Source: Symbiodinium natans
Taxonomy: Eukaryota; Sar; Dinophyceae; Suessiales; Symbiodiniaceae
NCBI GenBank assembly: GCA_905221605.1
Contig: CAJNDS010000198.1
Span: 66,501-130,500, forward strand
DNA: 64,000 nucleotides
Direction: 5' to 3'
Positions 1 to 11,206 of the stretch are shown here, piece after piece. Below the pieces are notes generated by a model, which made no database searches, was not told where the DNA came from, and saw nothing but the letters and a program-made list of their open reading frames with translations. Position 1 is the stretch's first letter, and each line of letters opens with the position of its first letter. The position numbers were made by a program, and so were the translations under genes.

Positions 1-553
1 TTGTGGAGGCGAGGGGCCCCTACAACAGGCGACATATGTAATACAGACGCACGTGCCATTTTGATACATGTGCGCACCTTTCATGTTGCACAGACTCAAT
101 TCTAGCCGTGCGCTTGATGTTCTCCATTGCTTATATTTACATGTATATATGTGTCTTTATCTTCGTTTGAACTTATATATTTGTGTTTACTTTTATCTAT
201 AAATATATATATATGCTATTGTCACGGTCTTGGTGACGAACTTTGCGCAACACCCACATATGGATGCCTGCCTGAAACAGTACAAGAACATGCTCCCCGA
301 TCATTCTGGCATTCCGAACTTTGAGATTCTGAGCTCTGAAGGTCTTTGCCACAAAGCCATGGCTGAGGCTGCTCTTTTTCAAATCTGATCATAGGTTCCT
401 TGACCAAAGCCCCCAGGACTAGAACTAAGAGGGGCCAAAAAGACGACGTGACCCCGACATTCCTCACAAGGAACAGACACCCCGAGATCTCCCGGCTCAA
501 AAAACCTTCAGCTCCCTAACCCAAAGAAGCCTTCGCGTTCCGGGAAGCAAACA

Positions 554-608
554 GCCCAAACCCTAAACCCTAAACCCTCAGCCCTTAACCCCAAACCCTA
601 AACCCCAA
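554..608 (-). repeat. Telomere-type repeat, C-strand on plus
   Basis: About seven CCCTAAA-like units, some degenerate. Smaller or more degenerate arrays of the same kind occur at 1489-1526, 1672-1747, 1854-1894, 2414-2445 and 2577-2627, in both orientations. Confidence 0.9.
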
Positions 609-613
609 AACAA

Positions 614-667
614 CGCGGTGGTGCGCGCCTCGTCAAGGTCCACGCCCAGCACGCGAAGGGCATCGGA
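614..667 (-). CDS. Probable internal exon, unknown protein
   Basis: On the minus strand a short open stretch reads SDALRVLGVDLDEARTTA, with regular coding composition, and follows an AG acceptor (GGCAG before TCC). Telomere-type repeats begin just downstream (554-608), as they do next to many exons here. No stop or start belongs to it, so it would be an internal exon. The helix-rich sequence is too short to assign a family. Confidence 0.35.
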
Positions 668-699
668 CTGCCGTGGGCAAAGGAGGGGCTTTCAGAACC

Positions 700-3230
700 T
701 TAAAATACCTCAAACAGGTGAAGCCCTCTGATTAGAACACAACTGGGTCCGACAAAGACTCTATGAGACCTAACAGTACCTAAACCCGTCTGAAGCACAT
801 AACGCCCTGCGACAAGCCACCTCCGACAAGCTTCGAAGAGGCGAGGTAAGAGTCCCGCGGCTGCCATGGGGCCTCGACGGGTTTAGCATCTAGGGTTCAA
901 GGCCCTCGCTGGTGCGGACATTTGCTCCCCCCAAAGTCTTTGACATCCCGGCGAGGGCCATGTCGACACACAGGAAATCGAAAAGTGACCCATGCGTAGC
1001 TGAAGTGCTATAGGCATGCGCATTGAAAGAGCTTGTCCGGGCTGGAAGCCATCAGCAGGGCGCCTCGCCTACGGAACGCAGCGTGCCTGCGAGGCGTGGT
1101 GAAGGTCATCCCGAGAAAGCCCCAAACGAGGGCCTCGGAAGCTCCATGTCTCTTGCTAGTCGAAGGTCTAAGATTTCGGATCCCTTGTAGTGGCCTCAAG
1201 TCGAGATCTGTTTGCATCACTTGGCGTCTTGGGCGTCTACCTCCTATGCCTTTTTTCTGCGTGGTGTCCTGCACATCCGATGTGCATTCACCCCGAGGCC
1301 TTCAAAGCAAGAAGTTCACAAGCGCTCACTTGGCGCAGCCGAGTGGCTGTCAAGAAGAGCCATCGCGCTGCTGGCCCGAAAGACGTCATGTCTTCATAGC
1401 ACGTGCTGCGCCATCCTAATCTGCAAGCTACCTCTACAAAAACGATAAGACTGTGAGTGTCGTAGCCAAGGCTTCCTGGGATGCAAGTGGTTTAGGGGTT
1501 AGGGTTTAGGGTTTAGGGTTTAGGGCCAAGAGCCCTGACCAGATTTAACGCCACGCAGCGTGTCTACGCAGTTACCTCTTGCTGGCGGCATGTGGCAGGC
1601 ACTTTTTGCAGGGGGCTTTTCGGGATTAATCGCTCACACTCGGACAAGCCTGGCGAGGCACACACTGTTCAGGGTTTAGGGTTTAGGGTTTTGGGTTTAG
1701 GGTTTAGGGTTTAGGGTTTAGGGTTTAGGGCTTAGGGTTTAGGGATTCAGAGTAGCCAGCCCCTTAGTGCAGAGCAAGACATGTTGCAACAGGAAATTCA
1801 CTGGCAGCAGCCGTAGCCAGCTGACTGTACCTGATTGCGTCTGGCATTACATACGTTTAAGGGTTTAGGGTTTAGGGTTTAGGGTTTAGGGTTCGAAGTT
1901 TGCAACATGTAACCCGACGGACAATTGGTCGTCAACTTCTGCTTGCCCGAAGCAAGACATACGTTTTCAGAACGTGCTCAACGTTTTCCAAACCAAAAAA
2001 ACTCCTGGGTTAGATCCACATGCTTGTGTGCGTAGGCCATTGGACCTGGAAAGACTCCGCTGTGTTTGGGGGTGGGAAATTCACAAAAGTCGTCGTTCAG
2101 AAGGATGTAGACGATGCAGAAAGCGCCGGTGGTCTTGCAGATTGTTGTACCCAGAGACTCCAAAACCCCTTACTTAAGGAATATCCCTTAAATTTGAATA
2201 GGAACCCTAATATGATTTAAGGTATATTCCTCAATTAAGGGGTTTTGGAGTCTCTGGGTATAGGAGCTCGCTGGCGCGTTGAAAGACGAAGCTGCTGGGT
2301 GCAAAGTTTTGCCACACCAGATGTGCTGCGTGCATAAAACCAGGGCCGAATCTGTGAACCCTAAACCCTTTGTGCAGCCGGACTGAGGGCGTTGCCGGAA
2401 TACTGAGGGCGTGACCCTAAACCCTAAACCCTAAACCCTAAACCGGAAAAGCCCAGCTTGGGGGAACCATGCCAAAGTTGCCGCTGAAGAAGGCGGCCTA
2501 TCGGCTAGGCGACCCTATTTTCTAGTGCGTCAGGCCACAGCATCTAAGTCGGCCGACATGGCACTGCACACAGATTCTAGGGTTTAGGGTTAAGGGTTTA
2601 GGGTTTAGGGTTTAGGGTTAGGGTATGGATTCTTAGGGCAGGAGATCGGCCCCCTGATTTTTTCTGGCATCGGGTTCCAGCGCCGAAATGGCATCTCTCT
2701 CTCTCCGCAGGAGGCTGCTGATTGCTGTCGGTTTGCACTCAGCTCAGCAGCAAAACTATGCGGAGGCTAGATCTGTGAGACAAAGAGAAAAGTATTGTTC
2801 GGTCAGGTCTCGCTGTAAGGCCACCCCTACCTCCTACATACAATGCTGTGCAAGAGCTTGCCTACCCGACACTGCGCCTCCAGCTTTGAGACATGACCCA
2901 TTTCAGGAAAAGGAGGGTGCCCATGGGCACGTAAACTTCGGCACCCTCCGACAAGGGGGGGTCTAGTTGAGACAGGGTTTAGGGCTGGGCCCTGTCGCAC
3001 GTCAGCGGCTAAGCCTGGCGCGCAGGGCAGAGACAGAACGCGCCTTCCCTTGCCTGCTTGGTTGCTTCGAAGCTTCTGTTTTCAAGCCCCAACCTGCAGA
3101 GGGTAGGATTCGATTTCAGCTTAGGATCTTGGTTTAAGGTTGAATCAAGGCTTCGGGTCAAGAGTTGAGGGTTGAGGTTAGGGGGCCCAGGGGCCTTGCA
3201 ATCCCACAGGAAGCCCTCCCTCCCCCGCTG
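700..3230. other. Repeat-rich interval without a supported gene
   Basis: Contains several short telomere-type arrays and one perfect inverted-repeat element (2148-2260). ORFs of 60-130 codons exist on both strands but none shows a recognisable motif or matching exon neighbours. Confidence 0.5.
2148..2260. mobile_element. MITE/introner-like element, family A, perfect 25-bp TIR
   Basis: A 113-bp element begins TACCC and ends GGGTA. Bases 2148-2172 are a perfect inverted copy of 2236-2260. The centre carries CTAATATGATTTAAGG and TATATTCC, also present in the copy at 61027-61140 and, diverged, at 14761-14872. No coding capacity. No flanking exon could be recognised, so its role here as an intron is unproven. 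Confidence 0.85.
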
Positions 3231-3231
3231 C

Positions 3232-3693
3232 CTGGGCTCGCAGGAGGTTCACCTGATCGGCGGGCGCGATCCACACTCGGGGCTTGATCTCAATCTCCAC
3301 ATCCTTGGGCTGTGGCTTCTCACAGATGGATTTGTGGGTTTAGGGCTTTAAGGTTTGGGGTTTGGGGTTTTGCCGTGACACGGCGCAGACCCTTCTTCTT
3401 TGCAACCCCAAGACCATTCGGGGGTTTAGGGTTGAGGTTTCGACTCTCACTCTTGCGGGTTTAGGGTTTAGGGTTTAGGGTTTGGGGTTTAGGGTTTAGG
3501 GTTTAGGGTTTGGGGTTTAGGGTTTAGGGTTTAGGGTTTAGGGTTTAGGGTTTAGGGTTTAGGGTTTAGGGTTTAGGGTTTTAGGGTTTTAGGGTTTTAG
3601 GGCTTTTGACCACCGAGGCACGCCGGCATCATTCACATCGACCACTACCGTGGGAAGCCAAGCTCGATGAGTGATGGATTGGTAGTGGACCCT
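3232..3693 (-). CDS. Two exons of a W-P-T-V / KP-W-I motif protein
   Basis: Exon a (3693-3628) encodes VHYQSITHRAWLPTVVVDVN and exon b (3303-3232) encodes DVEIEIKPRVWIAPADQ then VNLLRAQ. Joined, they give the small beta-barrel-like motif (YxSxTHxxWLPTVVxxV...xVEIxxKPxxWI) that I know as a common repeat in dinoflagellate proteins; its function is unknown. The donor is GC (after GTGAATGAT) or GA three bases earlier, and the acceptor is CCCAAG before GATGTGG, with a GAT repeat at both ends. The 324-nt intron is largely telomere-type repeat (3453-3602). The rest of the gene was not found. Confidence 0.6.
3453..3602 (+). repeat. TTTAGGG array inside an intron
   Basis: About 150 bp of nearly perfect TTTAGGG units, with a few TTTGGGG and TTTTAGGG variants at the edges. 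It lies between the two exons at 3628-3693 and 3232-3303, so it makes up about half of that intron. In the sense of the gene it reads CCCTAAA. Confidence 0.95.
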
Positions 3694-3949
3694 CCTCAGA
3701 TTGCAGGGGATGTCCGAAAAAAAAAAAGTGATTATTAGGGGCTTCGGGATTGGGGTAGAGACCCCCAATATGGTATAACCCCTTGACAAGGATCCCAGAA
3801 GAGGCACCGGGAATAATCCCTTGATAAGGATCCCCAGAAGAGGTACCCGACTTTTGGTAACAATGCCCATTTCAGGAGACCATCCTAGGGCAAAGGCCGC
3901 GGTTGAACGTTCAGCGGGCTGCATGGGCTGCGCTGAGTTGGGGTGGGGT

Positions 3950-4072
3950 GAGGGTTTAAGGGAGAAAGGTTTAAGGGTTTAAGGGTTTAAGGGTTTAAGG
4001 GTCTAAGGGTTTAAGGGTCTAAGGGTTTAAGGGTTTAAGGGTTTAGGGTTTAGGGTTCAGGGTTCAGGATGC
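3950..4072 (+). repeat. TTTAAGGG / TTTAGGG degenerate array
   Basis: A run of 8-bp GGGTTTAA variants that grades into canonical 7-bp TTTAGGG. Further arrays lie at 4825-4862 (C-strand), 5104-5162 and 5567-5712 (G-strand). Confidence 0.9.
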
Positions 4073-4210
4073 AATGGCTTTTGGGGTTGTTCAGTGCTGG
4101 CTTTTGAGCTGCTTTTTCACTGCTTAGGGTTTGTCGATGGGTGTGGGACTCAGGACGTGGAGGTCCCTTCGCGCAGGCGTGGAGGCCCAGCACCTAAGGT
4201 TGTCTGCACA

Positions 4211-4244
4211 TTCTCTCTCTCACTCTCTCTCTCTCTCTCTCTCT
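4211..4244 (+). repeat. CT dinucleotide microsatellite
   Basis: Uninterrupted CT repeat apart from one CA step. Confidence 0.9.
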
Positions 4245-4482
4245 GCAAGCCCTCAACCCTTGAACCTTCCGAAGAACCACTCAGGGCGAAAGCGCTCGGC
4301 GGGTTCTAGCAGAGTCCCTCTTCTGGGTCTGTGAGGCTTATAATTTAGGCTTGTGGACTGAAGTTTCCACGGATCCCCCAAAAGAAATGCAGGGTAGGCT
4401 CATCCCCACGCTGAACTGAGTGTCTGCGAGGGTACCAGGGCGAACATACTGCACCTCCCAGCAGCTGCAGGATAAAGGGACT

Positions 4483-4620
4483 AAAGGAGGGACCCCCTTT
4501 CAGGGACCTTAGGGGTTAGTTAAGTTCCGGCTAATTAGGTATAAACGGAATGGATAACGTATTTGTAGGGGTTATATAGGGGGAAAAAGATTAAGGGTCC
4601 CTTCTAGGGGTCCCTCCTTT
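4483..4620. mobile_element. MITE/introner-like element, family C
   Basis: The ends AAAGGAGGGACCCC (4483-4496) and GGGGTCCCTCCTTT (4607-4620) are a perfect 14-bp inverted repeat. The right half, GGTTATATAGG through AGGGTCCCTTCTAGGGG, is shared with the copy at 30285-30470, which lies between probable exons of the TIR-receptor gene. Confidence 0.75.
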
Positions 4621-6524
4621 TTACCCCTTAACAGGAAAAGGAAATCTGAGGCACTTGGCAAACATCAGGAGCCGACGTTCCAACACCTTTGAAAACGCCT
4701 GGGACGGTCGACGGATAGGTCTTGAGCCATGACGGGTCTAACGGAAACTCTCCCTCACCCTAAACCCTTTTGAACCTGGGCGACCCTCAACCCTAAACTC
4801 TAAACCCTGAACCCTTTGTTTCCATACAGCCTAAACCCTAAACCCTAAACCCTAAACCCTCGGGACCAGTACTGGTCCCTTAATGAAGTAGTTGCCCTAA
4901 CCCCCCTTGACCCTGAAGGTCTGGCATTTTTGTGGGGGTACCCCAAGGCCCCCCAGCCAGAAGGGGTCTTGGCTTTTTGGAACTTGAGCCCAGACGACCC
5001 GAACTCCACGCCTGGTGCTGGAAAGAGGCGGAACAGCTTTCTGCGGAGCAGGGGCTGCAGACCTGGCTTCGGGAATCCTAAGGCTTGGGAGTTGAACTGA
5101 AGCGATTTAGGGTTTAGGGTTCAGGGTTTAGGGTTTAGGGTTTAGGGTTTAGGGTTTAGGGAAACAGAGGGTGTGGGGCTTGGACTCCCAAACTCGGGGT
5201 TGATACCCCCCAACTCGCCAAGCGCATGCTCGAAGCCGAAGACCGAGGCGCCGCAACCCGAGATCACAACAGGAACCTTCTAAGCTATATCTAGACATAC
5301 TACATACGTATATATACATAGATATGTATACATAAAATATATTTACACACACATATATCTATATATATATATATGATAATGATACATATACATATATATA
5401 TATAACTATACTCTACTGTAGATCTCAATTGGGGTGTTAGTATACGATCAGGTGATTCCGCAGCTCCGGAACTTTGGCCCAAGGAGCCGCTGACATCGAG
5501 CTCTGAACGACGGAGAAGAAAGACTCCATCATGGACTGCGGCCTTGGGGGGCTCTCCATGTTCAGAGGGGTTTAGGGTTTAGGGGTTGAGGGGTTTAGGG
5601 GTTTAGGGGTTTAGGGGTTTAGGGGCTTAGGGGTTTAGGGTTTAGGGTTTAGGGTTTGGGGTTTAGGGTTTGGGGTTTAGGGTTTAGGGTCTAGGGTTGA
5701 GGGTTTACCTTCTTAAGGGTTTAAGGCAGTTTAAGGGTTTCTCTCAATTGTGGTCCCTGTTGAGTTCTGACTAGAACATGGGGCCTCAGGGAGCAGATTC
5801 TCGAGGCAGCTTCCACAACGCACACGCAAGCCACACAGCATGGACTGAACCCTAAACCCAGAAAGCCTAAAGCCTAAACCCTACACCCTTCACCCTAAAC
5901 CCCAAACCCTAAAACCCTGTCTGGAAGGTCCGAAGCATCCGAGCTGCCTTGCTTTGCCCAGCAAAGGATCCTGGCACGCCGCTAGGGGTTTAGGGGTTTA
6001 GGGTACTAGTTTAAGACTCTCTTCGTGCCATCCTTGTGGTCCATGCAAGTTTAGGGTTTAGGGTTCACACAAAACCCCCTGCAACGTTGAATGAAGGTGC
6101 TTCTGGCTGCTCACAAGTTGAACCCAGACCCAGAGCATCAACCATCCCACCTTAAACCCCAAACCCTAAACCTCAGTCGGAAATGGGGGGGGTGGGGACT
6201 GGTGGCCGACAGTCTTAAAGGTCGTAACATGGGCACGAGAGATCTCACGGACACAACATGGAGTAGCCGAACCCTGCTCCCCGACAAGTGGGGTCCCCAG
6301 AAAAAACCCCAAAAGCGCCAAGTCTTCTGCTCTGCCGAAACCGATGGGTGCCGTTCCTATCTGGGTCTAGAGTTTAGGGCTCACTGACTTCCAAACGACA
6401 TGAAGACTGAGGGCACATCTTCGGCCTCTGACACGACCTGCGTGACATTGATCGCCTTCCTGAGCCACACCCTACACCCTAAGCCCTGAACCCCCCCATT
6501 TTAGGGCTGCTGCTTTGCCACCCG

Positions 6525-6538
6525 TCTAGCCAAGCACC
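6525..6538. repeat. Target-site duplication, 3' side of LINE
   Basis: TCTAGCCAAGCACC, identical to 13239-13252. The two copies bracket the LINE exactly. Confidence 0.93.
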
Positions 6539-6622
6539 TTTCTTCTTCTTTCAAGGGAATTTGGCAGTGTGCGTGCAAAAGACACAGAAAAGCCAGGACC
6601 CGCTCAAAATGCGACAGAGGAC

Positions 6623-9600
6623 TTACAAGACATCCTTTCTGAACGCGGCACGGTTATGGGCTTTATCCCGGATAGTCCTCAAGATATGGGCTTCCGCGAT
6701 GCCGAGACGGACGTCTTCGGGACCCCCATGGACAGAGACAGTGTCTTGGAGGGTGGGCATGCGAAAGAAAGCATGCGAGTACTCCCAAGCCTGAGGCCGA
6801 GGAGTATTGAGTCTGTGATACGCAAGCGCGATAGTAGTTTCCGCCCAGCGAGGACGACGACGACCGCGACGCCGCGTAGAGGAGAGTCGACGGTAAATGA
6901 GGACACCCTCCCGAAAACACACACTCCAGGCAGGCAGCGAACAATCACGAAGAATGTGACCAAGGAGCTGCAAACGCCGAGACATGACAACATGGGACAA
7001 AGGACGAATAGAAAAACCCCGGTCAGCCAAGACTTTAAGGACAGCCTCGTGAGAAATGCCATCCCCAGTAATATGCGAGTAATAAGCAGAAGGCAGCTTA
7101 AGAATGCTGCGAAGCACTTTCATGCCGAGCGTGTCCAGTCGCATATATTGCGACGGTGACAAAGCCTCAGACTCCAACGAATACACCACCACCGCTTGGA
7201 AGATAGCAGTGTAGACTTGCAGCTTGACGGACAGAGGGACACCCGACAATCGGAAAAAAGGCTTGAGCTTAGCAAACGCCAAGCGACCAAGCCTAAGACG
7301 GTTACGCAGATTGGGATCAGCATCGCCCTTCGGGGTAGTAATAGTACCAAGGTACTCCAGCTCCTCAACCTGCTGCAAAGGGCACACATGAGGGCAGGTC
7401 TGTGACTCGTCACAGAAACGGCAGTGGCACCTCTCACCGACCTCAGCCATAGCAGGGATGATGGGCCACTCCGAATTGACTGCGAGATGGAAGGTCTTAG
7501 CAGGATGAAGAACCAAGCCTGCAGCAGAAGCGACCTCTTGGAGGACGTGGAGCATACGGTTCGCCGTTTGACCCGTACGTGCCATCAGCAGCGTGTCATC
7601 CGCGTACTCCAGATCCGAAGTGGGGGACTCACGAGAAAGCGTCCAAGGACGCTGCTGGTAGCGATCAAAGAACACGCCATCGGCAGACTCAAAAACAACG
7701 GAGAGCACAGCGACGAACAAAAAAGGGGAAAGCGGACACCCCTGGCGGATACCTCTCAAAAAGGGGTAATCCGAAGAAGCGACTCCAAATTTGACCCGGA
7801 AGATCGTGTCATGGTAGAGAGCCATGATGACCCTCCGAAATTGGGCAGGAACCCCGAGATGGGTAAGCGCCCAATCAATAGACGAGTGGTGAATGGAGTC
7901 GAAGGCGAGCCTCCAGTCCAGAGAAATGACGTGGAGCGTGCCCCCATACTGCTCAAACAGCTCCACCATGCGTTTAAGGAGGAAAACGCACTGCGAGGAA
8001 GAACGAGCTGGACGAAAACCATATTGGGAACCACGCAAACGGTCCTCAACATATTTGGCGAGACGACACCGCAGGACGCAGGCGAACAGCTTGTAAAAAG
8101 AATTCAACAAAGCAATGGGCCTATAGTTACTGGCCTCCAACGGGCAGTGCTTTTTGAACAAAGCCACTACCATGGCCTCACGCCAACTTTGGGGGTGTGG
8201 GCCACCCTCAATCATGTCCGAGAACAAAGCAGCAATAAGAAGAAGCGTCGGCAGTGTAAGACGACGAAAAACATCCGCCGGAACTTCATCCGTCCCCGGT
8301 GCTTTCCCACGCTTCGTGCGGGCGATAGCTCCCAGGAGCTCACCCAGAGACACCTTGCAGGTCAGGCCATCCACCGGAATAGGAGGATGAGGGTCCCCAA
8401 GCGGGGGTGGAAGGAACGGCCCAGGGAGCGACCATCTTTGCGCATAATGCTGCGCGAACTCCTCCGCAATGTTATACCCAGTGACCAGGCCTGTGGACGA
8501 CTTGATCGCCACTGGTCTGGAGTGGAAGGCAGAGCGAAGAGAAGCCAAAACCTTCCAGGGCGGTGAGCGGGGGTCATGGTCCAACAGACGAGCTGTTGTC
8601 CAATCCCTCTTGTCACGGCGTGCCCTTTTGCGAATCTCCTTATGGTGGGCAACCTCCTGCTCATGGGTTGCCAACCCATTCGTGCGCAGGAAAGCGAGTT
8701 CATCGATTTTGGCCAACGTGGCCTCGGAGATCCACGGCTTTTTGGCCTTCCGAGGAGGCCGTCGCAACATTTGCGAAGAAATGAGAGCGATAAGGCCCTC
8801 ATAAGAAAGACTGAGGGCGGGAGGCAGACTGGGGACCTGAAGAGGCTGAATGAGAGCGCCCCAACGGCCAACCCAAGAACAGCTGCCGAGGGCACCGGAT
8901 TTAGCGAGCTCATCAGCACGCTCATTGCCGGGGACCCCCTTGTGAGCCCGAACATGTTGAAAGCAAAAGAAATGGCGTTGCTGCGCACAAGCGAGGTGAA
9001 GCAGCAGCTTTTCAACCAACTCTGGATGCTTCGAGGTAATCCAGTCTAAAGAGGCAGTGTACATAGCGAAATGCGAGTCTGGACGAACCACAAAAGTCGT
9101 GGCTACCGGAAACTCGCGAATGAGAAGATCAAGAAGCTCAAGAAGCGAAACAACCTCAGCCGTGTTATTGGTACAAAGCAAGGTGCCCTGGTAGGCTGGC
9201 CTCGAAGGGTCAGTCTCAACCCAACCGTGCGAGGAAAGAAGTGGAGACCGACCTTCAACATCAAAGCAGATGGAGAAGCCCCAGCCCGCCGCACCGGCGC
9301 CCGCTGAACCATCAGTGAAAACGTAAAAGACCGGACCTTCCGGCCTCTGGTCAAAAGTCGGGAGCTGCAATTGCGGTGGAAGGACCAGACCGGGTCTGTT
9401 GCCACAGGTTTTGACACGCCCTGCATCTTTAAATTGGTATTTGAAAACCAAAGGGTAGTGGTGGGAATCAAAAGCGAAAGAATGAAGGCCATGAATGCCA
9501 TGAATGCTGTTCTTCCGAGTCGCAGGGACCAAAACAAAGTCGAGAATGTGATAATCCTGCGGAGCCGGATCAAAGATAGAACTTCCGGCGCCAATTTCAC

Positions 9601-11134
9601 GGAACGTGCAAACTGGCTTCGAGGTGAAAGTGTTGAGCAACAGCAAGTTGCGCTCATGCGCAAAACTAAGAAGGTTCGCCCGATTATTCCATTCCTCAGT
9701 GTGAATCACACTGGAGGTGCCAAAAAGCGCGTCGCCAAACACAGGCGGATCCTCCGCCAGCTTCCGTATGAGTCTCGAATTGAAGTCCCCAGCGATGACG
9801 ATGGGGCTGCTGGAGTTGGAACGCGGGACAATACTAGCGAGCAGGTCCCAGAAAGCCTCCTTGCGCTCTCTATCAAGCGCAGGATCCGGGAGAGTGCTGG
9901 GGGCATAAATGCTGAAAAACGTGGAAGCACGCGGTCTGGTGTTGATTTCCAGAGCAGCGACTCTCGCGTGATAAGGCGTGAAACGAATCACGTATTTACG
10001 CATGTGAGGCGCAAGGATAAAACCTACCCCAGCATGCGCGTCACATTTACGATCAGAAGAGCCGACTAAATAGAAAAGATGATCCCGAATGCAATACGAA
10101 GCAGCACCTTGTGTGTGTGTTTCCTGGAGAAGAACAATGTCCAAGTGGTAGGTTTCCATAGCTCTGACAAGCACGTGATGCTTGCCCGGGCTTCGGAGAC
10201 CCTCCACGTTCCAGGTGGCGCAAAGGAAGCCTTTAAGGCGCGCCGCCCGGATCAGAGTGGGATTACGAGTTCCCACCTCTGGAGCTGGCAAAGAAGCCTT
10301 AAAGGCGCCAGCATTGGAAGACAAGTCACAGCCAACCGTGTGAAGAGCTTCTTGAACCCTTTGGGAATCCCTCGGAGCATCAACAACTAGGGTCAATTTT
10401 TGGAGCTCCGTCTTCAAAGAACGGTAGCGTTGCCGGTTGGCACGCCTGACGAGCCGAAAATTCTCTACTCTACGCGAGCGAGCCGCCACAGAACGCCTGG
10501 ACTTGCGACGGGATTCCATATCAGGGGGCACTTCGCTGCCGCTCGGATCCCTGCGGACACCGACAGAACGCAACAAGTAGCGCGTCTGCTCAAGCCACTG
10601 GGGAAAAGAACGACGGCATCCCGCCTCACCTACGGAGGTGTGCCCACGCGCTAGAACATCCATGAAAGATTGAATCGCGACAGTGCGACGAAGAATCAAG
10701 TACTGGAACACAGACTTGCGCGAGTAAAACACCACGAGAGAAGGAATCTTAGTGTCGTGCAGAAGGAAAGCGCGGAAAACTCGCATACCATTTTGGAGGT
10801 AGCACTGAGTGGAATCGTGCCAAAGCGCAGACGAACGCGCTGGCCTCTGCCAAGCACCTCTTTCAAAGCTTAACGTGGAAAGCCGAAGAGTGGCATCGGA
10901 GATACTACCTCGACCGATAGCAAGAACGCGATCAATCAAGGACTTATTTCCATGCCGCGTGTACATCAAAGAGTTCAAAGCCTCTGCGCAAACGCGGTCC
11001 CAACCGCAAACTGTGTGAGTCAAAACTGGCACCAAATGTGCCTGCGTTGGGGGCAGCGGACTATGTGCCCGACCTACAAAGCAGACTCGAGCGAAGTCCT
11101 GCCGACACTTCAAAAACATGTCAAAGGCTGCCAT
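6623..11134 (-). CDS. LINE ORF2: endonuclease, RNase H, reverse transcriptase
   Basis: 1503-residue polyprotein that nicks target DNA and reverse-transcribes the element RNA. An N-terminal region of about 300 residues is unassigned. An APE/EEP endonuclease follows from about residue 302 (WNVEGLR, LLQETHT near 334, AGDFNSR, LDFVLVP, final DSHHYP). An RNase H domain lies at about 600-755 (FTDGSAGAGAAGWG near 605, NNTAEVV, RPDSHF, GNERADELAK), so its D-E-D-D catalytic set is present. The reverse transcriptase follows at about 960-1240 (NYRPIALL, SLDWRLAFD, RQGCPLSPFLF, YADD near 1175). A Cys/His cluster CHCRFCDESQTCPHVCP comes after it. The domain order EN-RNase H-RT is unusual: RNase H normally follows RT in LINEs. 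The reading frame is the same as ORF1 and is open back to the ORF1 stop. Confidence 0.95.
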   Translation of the reverse strand: MAAFDMFLKCRQDFARVCFVGRAHSPLPPTQAHLVPVLTHTVCGWDRVCAEALNSLMYTRHGNKSLIDRVLAIGRGSISDATLRLSTLSFERGAWQRPARSSALWHDSTQCYLQNGMRVFRAFLLHDTKIPSLVVFYSRKSVFQYLILRRTVAIQSFMDVLARGHTSVGEAGCRRSFPQWLEQTRYLLRSVGVRRDPSGSEVPPDMESRRKSRRSVAARSRRVENFRLVRRANRQRYRSLKTELQKLTLVVDAPRDSQRVQEALHTVGCDLSSNAGAFKASLPAPEVGTRNPTLIRAARLKGFLCATWNVEGLRSPGKHHVLVRAMETYHLDIVLLQETHTQGAASYCIRDHLFYLVGSSDRKCDAHAGVGFILAPHMRKYVIRFTPYHARVAALEINTRPRASTFFSIYAPSTLPDPALDRERKEAFWDLLASIVPRSNSSSPIVIAGDFNSRLIRKLAEDPPVFGDALFGTSSVIHTEEWNNRANLLSFAHERNLLLLNTFTSKPVCTFREIGAGSSIFDPAPQDYHILDFVLVPATRKNSIHGIHGLHSFAFDSHHYPLVFKYQFKDAGRVKTCGNRPGLVLPPQLQLPTFDQRPEGPVFYVFTDGSAGAGAAGWGFSICFDVEGRSPLLSSHGWVETDPSRPAYQGTLLCTNNTAEVVSLLELLDLLIREFPVATTFVVRPDSHFAMYTASLDWITSKHPELVEKLLLHLACAQQRHFFCFQHVRAHKGVPGNERADELAKSGALGSCSWVGRWGALIQPLQVPSLPPALSLSYEGLIALISSQMLRRPPRKAKKPWISEATLAKIDELAFLRTNGLATHEQEVAHHKEIRKRARRDKRDWTTARLLDHDPRSPPWKVLASLRSAFHSRPVAIKSSTGLVTGYNIAEEFAQHYAQRWSLPGPFLPPPLGDPHPPIPVDGLTCKVSLGELLGAIARTKRGKAPGTDEVPADVFRRLTLPTLLLIAALFSDMIEGGPHPQSWREAMVVALFKKHCPLEASNYRPIALLNSFYKLFACVLRCRLAKYVEDRLRGSQYGFRPARSSSQCVFLLKRMVELFEQYGGTLHVISLDWRLAFDSIHHSSIDWALTHLGVPAQFRRVIMALYHDTIFRVKFGVASSDYPFLRGIRQGCPLSPFLFVAVLSVVFESADGVFFDRYQQRPWTLSRESPTSDLEYADDTLLMARTGQTANRMLHVLQEVASAAGLVLHPAKTFHLAVNSEWPIIPAMAEVGERCHCRFCDESQTCPHVCPLQQVEELEYLGTITTPKGDADPNLRNRLRLGRLAFAKLKPFFRLSGVPLSVKLQVYTAIFQAVVVYSLESEALSPSQYMRLDTLGMKVLRSILKLPSAYYSHITGDGISHEAVLKVLADRGFSIRPLSHVVMSRRLQLLGHILRDCSLPAWSVCFREGVLIYRRLSSTRRRGRRRPRWAETTIALAYHRLNTPRPQAWEYSHAFFRMPTLQDTVSVHGGPEDVRLGIAEAHILRTIRDKAHNRAAFRKDVL

Positions 11135-11206
11135 CGGCAGGCCAGGACAGAAAACCGCAAAGAACGGCAGAAAGCGGAGAAGGAAAAACGCACAAGCGAT
11201 CCCTAG

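Larger units (their letters stand above)
3700..6524. other. Interval of repeats, no gene supported
   Basis: Holds telomere-type arrays, a CT microsatellite, the family C element at 4483-4620 and an AT-rich tract at about 5285-5405. One possible minus exon near 5470-5560 is open but carries no recognisable motif. Confidence 0.5.

Noticed and set aside
7424-8566. 380-codon plus-strand ORF
   Set aside because: Mirror frame of the LINE reverse transcriptase on the minus strand.
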